From the NCBI GenBank assembly GCA_000376725.2, contig KZ308480.1:597545-661544 (forward strand): DNA of 64,000 bases, read 5' to 3'. This DNA comes from Ladona fulva. Lineage: Eukaryota > Arthropoda > Insecta > Odonata > Libellulidae. Each line of letters opens with the position of its first letter. The first letter of the stretch is position 1. The position numbers and the translations under genes are program-made. Shown here in pieces: positions 21,421 to 31,599 of the stretch. Below the pieces are notes generated by a model that worked only from the letters and a program-made list of their open reading frames with translations, was not told where the DNA came from and did not search any database.

Positions 21421-24400
21421 GTTTGAGTTACTCTTTAGCTATTTTAGGGATAACGCATATACCATCAGCATCTTCTAAGAGATTATCAGTTTTGTGCCCT
21501 TTTAAATTAAATACAGTTCCTCATCGTTTCAAATACATTCCTTCAAGTAGCTGATTTTGTTATCATATTTAGATAAGCGAAAAAGGGATACATCAACCAG
21601 TCCACTAGCAGAATTACTCCGTCCCCTCTAATCTACGCCCTAATGCGATTGCCTCACTGCCCACCATCTGAAGCCGGCCCTGCTCTAGCCTCTCCTTTCT
21701 TCTTTATCTCTCCTCCCATCTATGCCTTATTTCATCTCTCAACGGATTCTATTTGCATGGAGAAAATTTCCTCTCCTGATTCTGATCTTTATGCCTCCTC
21801 GGCTTTTCACACGGTGCCGTCTTGGGTGTAAAGTTTTCCGGCAATGGGAAGTTCTTTTTATTCTCCGCGTTATTTCAATGGGAGACCCGAGAGTAAGGGA
21901 AAAAGCTTTCCCGAAAAAGGGGATGTTCCCAAACGAGGAGAACAAAATTCCTCACCGATAAAGCGGAGTTGCAGAGGCGAAGATAAGAGATTATCGATGA
22001 CCCAGCGCAGATTGGGATGGTTGTTTAGTATCAGTGCGACTGTGGCGAAATTCCAGAACAGTGCTAGCTATCCCTTTGTCTTCCACGAATTCCTTCCGAA
22101 TTCACTCTAACTTGGCGGTGCACTAAATAGCAGAGTCTATTGATTTCGGTTCAGATAAAAATGTATGAGCAACAAAGGGCCAAGAGTGGGAATTATTTTT
22201 GTTACATTATTCTTTTTGTTTAAAGATATCCGGAAAGGCACTATGCCTTTAAACGGATACAATAACAGAAATCGATAAAAAAATCAACTAAAAAATTCAA
22301 TATACTGTATAATCAGGAAGAAAAACGGAAAAAGAAAAGAAAATTAAATTTAAATTATTATAATAACTGAAATAACTGATGAAATTACAAAAAACATAAT
22401 TATAAATATGTTATGTATTTATAAATATAAATCACTATAATTAATATAATTTGGATGAAAAAGTCTGCTGTACACGAAACGTGAGAAAAGGTAGGGGATT
22501 ACCTGCCCGGATCCCGAATCCTGAAACCTTACATGATAATCGGCAAGGGTAATTCAATCGTATGTTAATTCTATCCTTATAATTTCCAAATGTGTATTAA
22601 ATACATTAATTTATTTGTAAAATCGTTCAATAAGTTAATGGTACTATTGATGTGATTATTCTTTCTCCATAATTATGCAATTCGTTGATAGATTGTAGAT
22701 TAAATAAACTATATTACCAAACGACGTCATCAAACCTAATGTCTTGCAGTGGATTGTATGATATCATTGAAATAATAATAAATATGGGTAAAACGATACA
22801 TAGTATTGCAAAATAAAGCATATATTTAGAGCGTAATCTGAGGGGTATTACCTTTAATTATTCCATGGCGGCACGTCAATGTAAAAACACTGGTTGGGAA
22901 ACACTGTTCCAGAAGGACACGTAGATATCATTGTGCTTGGCTTTTAACAAAGAAAAATGAATGTGTTGGCAAATTTTGTCATACTGCTAAACAGCAAGAT
23001 CGCCAAAATACAAGGTACTTTGGCGCTTATAGTTGGTCCTTGCCGATTCAATATTCATAAAATTGCTACCATCCAAATTACTGATCAAACAGTGTCGTTT
23101 TAATAAAATGAAATAATAAAAATTTCTAGTAGCGCATTACATTCATGGAAGATTTATTTTCAAATTAGAAATTAGAAATGAAACGGAAAATGTAACCCTC
23201 ACACTGCTGCACGGCTGCTCTCTGAAAAACAGAACGTTCTTGTCTGCCAGGAACGTTCTTATCTCAAGATATCTGCCAGGAACCTAAGTCGAAGAGATTC
23301 TGATGATGGTTCAAGAAAGAAATTTTCTTTCGATATCTTCAAACCCGATATGCAACAGTATTCTCCCCGTTACCAGTTTAAAATTATATAACACAATATT
23401 TTCGTAAACTGCAACATAGCAAAGGTATTTTTTTCCTCAGGTGAAAGACTAAGGTTAACTTTAAAATTTTTGCAATTTGTAATTTTGAAATTCATTCACA
23501 TATTTAAACACTTCTTTAACCCGCGAATTTCAGATTCTCTCTGTCCGTATCTTCTTCCTTCGCCTTCTTTCGACCCAGTTACGCCTCTTCTCTTCTCCAA
23601 GAGCAAGCAGTGGATCGATGTATGGGAATGGCTTCTTCTATGCTCCGTGGAAGCTTTTAACTCTCCCAAACGTCCTCTCCAACGACCGAACCTCTCGACC
23701 ACCTAATTCTTTTCCTTCCTACCCTTCCTAACATTAAAACTTTCTGACCACACGTAAACTTTGCCATCGTCCTGAGCTGCTATGGTCTGTTCAGTAGTAA
23801 ACTCTCACCTGAACATCCACAGTGGTTATCATACTGTTACACGAAGGATTAAGTATGATATGTGAAAGGTTAGGAAGGGCGAGAACTACTTAGGAATTTG
23901 TGGTAAAAGTCACCTCTAGTTATGAAATTCCTTCAAGAAGGAAAGTAATATTAAGTTAACATTTGATAATAATTTATTTCATGGAAACAGGGTGATCATT
24001 TCAATTAAATCAATTTTGATAATTATTATAATTGAAAATCTCACACGACCATTCCGTTACCAGAAAAATCCGATTAGCCGGGACCTTGGGGTGGAAACGT
24101 CACAAGTCGATATTCATGTGTAATGTCCCATAGATTAAAATAAAAATTATCTCTATATATTCAAATGTATCCTTTAGTCAATCTCTTAGGTTGGATCGAT
24201 AATTTCATCTGAGCAAAATTGTATAACAGAGTAATTTTAAATGAAAATGGATATACAATTCAACAATTTTGATTCAGATACTTCTTCTTATGTGCTTTAT
24301 TGCACCAATTTACTTGGCCTCACCCTGATTTATACGCCTGGTCGTTTCCCCTTATACAAAAAAGTGTGATCTGTGGAGTATATTTCAAATCAAAACACCA

Positions 24401-24798
24401 GAAAATTGAGTTCATTCATTTGATACAAATACTAATAGAGTACGCGACCTATAATTTCCTTCGGTTTTTCTCATCTATTATCCACAGAATTACAGAGTTA
24501 AACCCTTCATCATTTGTAAGGCCCTTCTACGGAAATCAGAACTAAGATGGAAATAATAGTGAATGAAATTCAAGAGGAACGCCGCATTCTAAATGTATAT
24601 AACTATATTCGCATGTCCAGACTTACTTCCCAGACTGCCCAATGAGGTCCTCTCGTTGCCGAAATTGCGGCTTGCCCTATTTCGGAAGAATATATTGCTT
24701 TGGCAAGAATGCCTAAGGGATTGAACCTATTCTAAGGCTCAGTTTACGTACGGTAATTTTCCGTAGAATCTGCTTCTGACGTCGTTTAATTTCAAGAC
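21421..24798. other. Non-genic stretch
   Basis: 21,640-22,110 is GC-richer with several overlapping chance frames. 22,260-22,460 is A/T low-complexity DNA. 23,520-23,710 is pyrimidine-rich. No RNA gene, exon or complete repeat recognised. Confidence 0.45.
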
Positions 24799-24892
24799 CG
24801 TGGCGGAATAGTAATGTTGTTACGGTTAGAAAACCTGCCCGGAAAATGAGAGACGAGGGTTCCAGTTCCAGTCATTTATTATTTTTCACCTT
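24799..24892 (+). mobile_element. SINE family B, degenerate
   Basis: gtggcggaatagtaatg stands in place of the A-box half. acctgcccggaaaatgagag and gagggttccagttccagtca match the family-B anticodon and B-box region, and tatttttcacc matches the start of its tail. Confidence 0.5.
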
Positions 24893-27245
24893 GATCTATC
24901 TTAATCACTTAATCGTCTATGAGTATTTAAATCATTCAATCTCTCTGCTATAATGATCTTCCATAGGTCATACAATAAATAAGAGGAAAGGTCATCTTTC
25001 TTGCAGCTATATTTATTAATTTTTTTGGCTTACCATTGACGTCATAAAACTCGGTTGAGAATATTTGTAATCCTCATACCGTACTAGAAATTTCACCCCA
25101 TTAATTAAGGTGATTTATGACTTGTAAAACATAATTCTAACGTTTAGTATCCAAATTTTTTTGAAAATGGGAATGAAATTGCCATATCTATTCAAGCTTG
25201 TTCCATTTACAATTTTAACACGAAAATCGCGGATTATAAGCGGTTAAAAATACAAATGAAAATCTTGAAGAAAGCACTTTCAGATTCGGAGTCATGAAGA
25301 CCACTAAAATTTAGGAATGGGGATACGGAAGTGATGTAAACCGCTCTCCCTCACCATCGCAATCGACGGAACCAATTCACAGCCAACGGCACTAATGAAA
25401 TGCGCCCGAAAATGGCGCATCCTGGGACCTTTAGTGACGGACTAATTCTGGAGCGAATTTAAATTCTCTCAATCCAAACTTCATCCCTCGTATCGCATTT
25501 TAATTAATTCTACGGAAGAATATCTTTGACGCGAGCGAACCGTACCTGGGAATAGGCATTGACCGACTCCCAACTTTAGAGATAGTCTAAATGCAACCGC
25601 CGTTTCGGGATCCGGACTTCTCTTCGTTTTCTCGATTCATCCGAACTTTAATGGGAGAACGGAGCACTGAGAACAGAGGACTGTAAATTTATTGAAAACC
25701 CGAGGCCGCGAGAAGTTTGCAATTTCCCCGTGCGAATGAAGTGGCGCTTGCTGTCGCTCTCGATGGAAAGAGCGGAAACTTGAGGAAAAAAAAAGAAAAG
25801 CGGGCGCGCGACTCCGAAAACCTTACGTCTTTTGCTTTCCAACTCCTTTTGTAGAGATAGAAAGAGCACGTGGTCGTACAAAAACAAAAAATACACCTCC
25901 GTCTCGTAAGGAACGTGATTGCGCACTGGATTTCCAAATCCCAAACACGTCTCGATCCGAGCTCTTTCGCCGCTCAACCTTAAAGATTTCACCTCGGAAG
26001 GGAATTGCAATAAACATTTACCCGGATTCCTTTACGGGTAAAGGTTTATAGCTGCGCCGGGCCGTAAAAAGTTTATCTTGAATTTGGTGGTGCGACAGGG
26101 CGCCAAGAGAGGCGCTGCTGCTTAGCAAAACTGAAACGTACCCTTTCCCACACATCATACGCTCTTCCCTCAGTCCTTTTTTTTCTTGTTTGCCCAACCG
26201 ATCCTTTCGAAGAGTTATAAGGTCTCTCTCTCCCGTCTCTCTTTTGCTGTGATTTCACAGTCACTTTTTCCCGCACTCGTGGTATCCCAATTCCGTATAT
26301 ATTTGTCTGCAAATAGAATTCTCTACCTTTTGATTACCTATAGGTTAGGGCGTTTGTAGGAAAATAACAAATTTCATTCTAGAATATCGAAATGATGGTT
26401 TTCTCTGAAGTGTTTACTTATGATATAATCCTACCGTTGTGAAAAATATATATATTTCTGAGTTTCGATGAGTTCTTGACATTTTGAAAGATAATTTATG
26501 TAGGAAAATATTCACCTGGTCTACTTTCTCTTATTTTTGTAATTTGAATTGTTTTTATATTAGCATATTAATCCTTTCCAGTGAATTTTTAAGCGTTTTT
26601 CTAGAGTAATCTAGGTTCAATTGACCATTAATTTGTTGAATACGTGAATACTGTCCACTTATTTTTTCAGTTGGTGAAAATGATATATTTTTGTTTCACG
26701 AAGTTGTAAACTAATAAAACTAATAAAAGTCTCCTGTGAACATTCCGAAGTGTTTATTCTTTTAATAAGTTGTCCATTCCTCTATTAACGAGTAGCAAAC
26801 AATATCCTTCATCCGAGGAAAACGATCTGCAGCTTAACGAAAACTCATTGCGTTATCGTTGTATACTCGTTGCGTTATTTATCTATTTTGCAAACTTTAT
26901 CCAGTTGCTGGTCCTACCTAATCCTGTCTTAAATAGCAATGTTTTGTAACCTAAAATGTTTCTTTGTACGGTGCGTAATGTAAAATATCGGTATTATTCT
27001 TTCTTATCTTACTGTCTTACATTCCATGTTTACCCTATCTCAGATGATGTATATTTTTATTTCATCATAAATAAAGGGATGCATAAGTTACTCCGTGAAT
27101 TGAAAAAATTGCTCGTTCTTTCTTAATTTATCTATTCAGAATTTATTTAGTTATATTAATTAAGTTAAAGGTAAAGAAGAGAATTATTTGTAAGGCACTT
27201 AAAGACCGTAAGAAAGAGGAGGCTCCTTAGTCTAAAGTTTCCCGA
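24893..27245. other. Non-genic stretch with a GC/CpG-rich island (about 25,300-26,310)
   Basis: The island has high CpG content relative to its flanks and several overlapping minus-strand frames (25,648-26,312) without known domains. It could be regulatory or an unrecognised exon or UTR. 26,320-27,245 is AT-rich with nothing recognisable. Confidence 0.45.
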
Positions 27246-27489
27246 ATCAGGGTATAATTTATTCATAAAATTTAATTAAGTTCTTCAGTGCATACGTTTT
27301 CCTCTTGGTTTTTCCTCGTAGCTTTTCACATTTTTGTATAAGTTTCCCCGAAAATTGAAAAAAAAGCTCAATCTTGCCATAATTAAAGTCGTAATATTAG
27401 TAACAATTGGTAGCTATGATTATCTAGCAGCAACTAATTGAGCGCTTTACTTAGCACATCAGTTAATTACTAAATAATTTTAACCTCTC
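27246..27489 (+). repeat. Exact 244-bp duplicate, copy 1
   Basis: Identical base for base, without indels, to 30,263-30,506 (constant offset 3,017). Flanks differ on both sides. Here the sequence runs on smoothly into unique DNA, so this copy looks like the genuine location. Confidence 0.95.
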
Positions 27490-27596
27490 TTGTGCCATCA
27501 CCCTTGACATGAAATCGTATAGATAAAGAAGGTAATATTTTAATTTTTAAATCGAATGTATAATTAATTAATTTCATAAATCGCAATAATTATAAA

Positions 27597-27742
27597 GGTT
27601 CGGTGTCAGTTGGTCGAAGGACAACTGGTCGACCAAATGTCCCGGCGACGAATTGTCCTTCGACCAAATGTCTCAGCGACGAATTGTCCTTCGACCAAAT
27701 GTCCCATCGACCAGTTGTCCTTCGACCAACTGCCCCGGAACC
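27597..27742. mobile_element. Palindromic MITE-like element with internal 31-bp repeats and 8-bp target duplication
   Basis: Inverted ends of about 36 bp (ggttcggtgtcagttgg on the left; the complement ends ccaactgccccggaacc) share cagttggtcgaaggacaact. Between them a 31-bp unit (gtc, cggcgacgaattgtc, cttcgaccaaat) repeats about three times. The element is flanked directly by attataaa on each side, a perfect 8-bp duplication as made by hAT- or P-type transposases. It encodes no protein and is non-autonomous. Confidence 0.85.
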
Positions 27743-29067
27743 ATTATAAATTATAATCACAATCACATTAATAACCACAACACAACCACAACCGTAAAAT
27801 AAAAATATTCACAATTACAAATACAGTCACAATTACAAATTAAATAATATACAAAATCACTATGCGAGTATTGCAAAGCAATGAACGCCAACCAAGAAAC
27901 TTCGGGCGGAACAGAAATCTCAAAATAAGACACTGGATGTAGCCGTTTCTCATTCAAACGTGAACGTAAATATTTGAAAACAAAAGCAGAACGCAGAACG
28001 CGCTTCCTCGCGAGGAAATCTTTTTTCCTCTCTCCGGCATAGTGCACCGTTTCTCACCGATCCGCAATACCACTGATGGAGGCGCGCGGTACCTTTCTCC
28101 TTTTCCGCCATTTACCTCAAAGCATTCATCGTCTCCTTCCGCTGGAGAAGTCGCTCCTCTTCCCACCGAAATTCCATTCCCGCGCCCGTTTCTCTTCCAC
28201 CTTTCCCCTTATAACTTAGCGCGGCCACAATAAAATAACCGCCTCCAATCGCGACACTGAACGTAGAGGTCGTTCCCATAGTTACTTACCTCGACGCCAG
28301 CGCCAAATTCCTTAACCTTTTACTCCCTCTACTACATCCCAGGTCTATTCCTGGCCGACAACTTTCCCTCCGGCGCTGACTGGATTAATTAAAACCTTGG
28401 TCTCCCTCGCCCGAATAAGAAGCTATCTCTCACGTACTTTCGAAGACCCTATGGTCGAAAAATAGAACTTTTTCGCCCAAGATGATTAAGGAACTCTTTG
28501 CCCCCTGGTGAGGATTAGCGTCTTTGCCGCCAAATATTTTAGGCGTTTTTCTCCCTTTCTCGTCTTCCGTGCCCTAGAATTTCGGTTAAAAGGACCAATT
28601 TAGAGGTGGGCCCTCCGGGAAGTTTTGGAGGTGCCTCCTTCTCCTTGCTCGGCCTCGTTTCTATCGTTTCTGCGTTGTTTAATGGACGGGCTTTTAAGAT
28701 GAGTGGGTTAGCGAACGACAATGGGAGGATGAAGGCAGTGTAGCCCTTTTGTGTCGTTTCTTTTCCGCAAAGATTCTTAGCTGTTTTAAAAATATTACAG
28801 CGGCTTAAGTCTTATGGAATGATTATATCGAATGATATGAAACGTTTAAAAGAAGTAGTACCTTATATTTCCCTTTACTACTCCACGAATTATGTATCAT
28901 TCACCGTAATCGCCTGTCTTTCGTCTTTCTGAAGCGATAATTAAGTATTTTCTATATTCCAGAATTAAGCTTTAACCATGTATCGAAATTTTTCTTAGCT
29001 ATGACAATTTTGAAAATTTAGGGCAAAATATATAAATTCGAGGATGACTACTACTTTGAAATCTTAG
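27743..29067. other. Non-genic stretch with GC-rich island (about 27,990-28,740)
   Basis: 27,750-27,850 is an imperfect cac/aca-rich simple sequence. The GC-rich island holds short overlapping frames on both strands with no recognisable domain. No RNA gene seen. Confidence 0.45.
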
Positions 29068-29238
29068 TATAATTTTTCGTAGTGGTTAGCGTGGTAGCCT
29101 ATTAATGTCAGGTTCCCGGGTTCAAATCCTAGTTAGGGCATGGCTGTTTGTAGTCGTGACTTTTAAAAGGTCAATTCTAAGGGTGGTCTCTTAAGATTAA
29201 AATTCGCCTAATAAAGACGTCATTATTATTATAATTTT
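29068..29238 (+). mobile_element. SINE family D with (ATT)n tail and probable target duplication
   Basis: The tRNA-like head has gtagtggttagcgtggtag (A-box side) and cccgggttcaaatcct (B box). It is followed by gggtggtctcttaag, aaattcgcctaataaagac and a short (ATT)n tail. The words tataatttt at 29,068-29,076 and 29,230-29,238 may be the target-site duplication. The tail recurs at 52,240-52,313. Confidence 0.65.
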
Positions 29239-30217
29239 CTGAGGACGAAAAATAATAATAATTGTATAATAAAGTAATTGGGTGCCACTCAATCGAAACA
29301 TCGTAGATGAATAAATAAATTGTGAACCTGCTCCATCTGAATGATAAATTAATTTCCTACGTAATATAAATGTTATTTCAATAAATATTTTTTTCATTAT
29401 TTCCTTCCCTTATTCGACTATTAGAGCCGTCGAGGAAACCCTAAAAGTCTACTATTTGATAGAGTTTCGAATAACTCAAACTGTCAGCATTTACCTAGGT
29501 TGTGAATTATTTATGTTATGAGTAATTATAAACAATTTCCACCCATAATAATAAGGTCTCTTTTCACTTTTGCCTCGTCCTCGTTGCAAAAAAAGAAAGC
29601 TTATGATTGTCGAATTCTCCCTTTTCATTTTAGGTCCTTTTCTTCTTTCGCATTGTTCCATTCTCCCTCTCACACTCTTCCACTTCAGCGAAAATGGACT
29701 TTCCTGACCGTCGAGTGTCTTCTCATATTCCTCGTCCTTAAGAAACACTTGTCTTCTACTCATCCTTCCTCGTCTCTTTTATCTTCTTTCTCCCTTTTGT
29801 TTCTCCTTCTTCATCCTCAGATGCTGCGTCCACAAGAAACGGCCATCACAACACGAGGCTGTTTTTATTATATTTTCTCCGAGGAGCGTTCAAGAACGTT
29901 TAATGGAGGACGCGGTGCGTTATGCCTTTAAGCCTAAAGGAGCCTCATTCCTTTTATTTATGTTCATGAAACTGTGCGGATGCCATATCTTTCTCTCTTT
30001 GCCATGAAGTATTATGGGTCCAACGTCTGCTTATAAGCTAAACCATGGGAAGAGTAAATACGTAATAGGCAATAAACTATATTTAAATAAATATTCTTTT
30101 GGTCGATCTCAGCTTTAAAGCAAGATATCTATCAGCAAACCTATCAGAAAATTTCTTGTCGTTATTTGTTATGTCTGAACCAATGATGTTTTCTAAAAAT
30201 ACAGCGTTTATTATTAA
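29239..30217. other. Non-genic stretch; pyrimidine tract resembling a splice acceptor
   Basis: 29,620-29,821 is pyrimidine-rich and ends in ttcttcatcctcag just before an ATG. It looks like a strong 3' splice site, but the open frame after it (to 29,931) has no known domain. No other feature. Confidence 0.4.
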
Positions 30218-30262
30218 CTAGTAAACGCCCCCGTCAAGCGTGACGGAACTCAAGTTATTTTT
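30218..30262 (-). mobile_element. Helitron-type 3' terminus
   Basis: The minus strand has a hairpin CCGTCA-cgct-TGACGG (30,246-30,231), nine bases, then CTAG (30,221-30,218) followed by T. This is the arrangement of Helitron 3' ends: short stem-loop, about 10 nt, CTRR, T of the target. The element's body would extend rightward but is cut by the exact 244-bp repeat and the N. Confidence 0.5.
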
Positions 30263-30506
30263 ATCAGGGTATAATTTATTCATAAAATTTAATTAAGTTC
30301 TTCAGTGCATACGTTTTCCTCTTGGTTTTTCCTCGTAGCTTTTCACATTTTTGTATAAGTTTCCCCGAAAATTGAAAAAAAAGCTCAATCTTGCCATAAT
30401 TAAAGTCGTAATATTAGTAACAATTGGTAGCTATGATTATCTAGCAGCAACTAATTGAGCGCTTTACTTAGCACATCAGTTAATTACTAAATAATTTTAA
30501 CCTCTC
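30263..30506 (+). repeat. Exact 244-bp duplicate, copy 2, abutting an N
   Basis: Identical to 27,246-27,489 and ends immediately before the single N at 30,507. The perfect identity and position at a gap point to an assembly overlap or gap-fill artefact rather than a true duplication. Confidence 0.95.
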
Positions 30507-30507
30507 N
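30507..30507. other. Assembly gap (single N)
   Basis: The only ambiguous base in the window. The sequence to its right (atgggttgtttatttcc) has no counterpart after copy 1 of the 244-bp repeat, so contig order here is uncertain. Confidence 0.9.
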
Positions 30508-31460
30508 ATGGGTTGTTTATTTCCGAAAAATTTTACGAATGTTTCGTGTATTTTATCAAATGTCTCGCAATTTCGAATTTAAATGAATGATTCACGACGA
30601 AAATAAGATTCTATGGTGACTCCTTCCTTTAGACACCTCTCTCAATTTCGTAGGACCATTTCTTCTAATTTAATTTAACAACCTCTGCAATTCATGACAA
30701 CGTATTATGGGCTCCTGGGTTCGAACCCGGGCCTTTACAGAGATGGGAATAGTTCTCCTGAGGGTTTAAGCATCGTAAAAACACAATGCAGTTTGTTTCA
30801 GATCTCTAATTCAAGCCGTTTCTGAGATAAATAGGGGGACTGACAGACGTTGATCGCGACAATTTGATCAAACAATGGGGCCTTTTATATCTTCGTTGAA
30901 CATCGTATAAAGAGACAAATCATAGTGAATATGTTAAGGAAACCACAGAAGATTCTCCACTGAATCTCTCCTCAAGTCTTTGCACGTAGCATATAAATAG
31001 TTTGAAAGAGGTCATTGATAAAATCGTAGATAAATTGTATGGACAGCTGCAACTTCTTGGTTTTATTATGTACTCTCCAAATTTCTCTTATGAATTAGCC
31101 TATCCAAGCTTCAACCATCATTTGTCACTCATTCGTTCAATTGCCTGTAAAAACAGGTTAAAATATTGGCGAAGTAGCCTAAATTTAATGAATATGAATT
31201 TTGAAAAATTCGTACGCGCGTGCCATCTGACAGTAATGGGGAACGTTTGTGGAACACGTCATTTTCTATGGTTATTAGGCGAGATACTGCTTTGAATTCC
31301 ATCGATATTTTAGCACCTTCCTCTTCCTTCGAAGCGGCAACCTGACTGATAACCCGGGAAAATTTCCTGCATCATCTTCGCCGGGATAACACACGTTCTT
31401 AACACATATGAAAGCTTAACTCAACCGCCTTGCGAGGTACTTTTTGGTATTCTATAATCG
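30508..31460. other. Non-genic stretch
   Basis: At 30,711-30,731 gctcctgggttcgaacccgg resembles an isolated tRNA T-arm or B box. A 97-codon frame at 31,002-31,295 has no domain. Nothing else recognised. Confidence 0.45.
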
Positions 31461-31599
31461 AGAAGAAAAAACAGGAGTAACTTTTCTCAAGAAACTAAAT
31501 CTTGTATTTATTAACTGAACTGTTTATCGACGGTTTTTTTCTTAGTTAATAGATACAGGATTTAGTTTCTTGAGAAATGTTTCTCCTGTTTTTTCTTCT
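31461..31599. repeat. Inverted repeat with 55-nt arms
   Basis: Arms at 31,461-31,515 and 31,544-31,599 are near-perfect inverted copies (agaagaaaaaacaggag, then ctcaagaaactaaatc, against gatttagtttcttgag and ctcctgttttttcttct), separated by a 28-nt spacer. It forms a strong hairpin. It resembles a MITE or fold-back element; no terminal duplication was identified. Confidence 0.8.

Noticed and set aside
27410..27470. microRNA-like hairpin
   Set aside because: No stable stem of about 60-70 nt and no known insect microRNA seed sequence recognised in the window.
27750..27850. Telomere-type repeat
   Set aside because: Irregular cac/aca-rich simple sequence without the TTAGG unit of insects.
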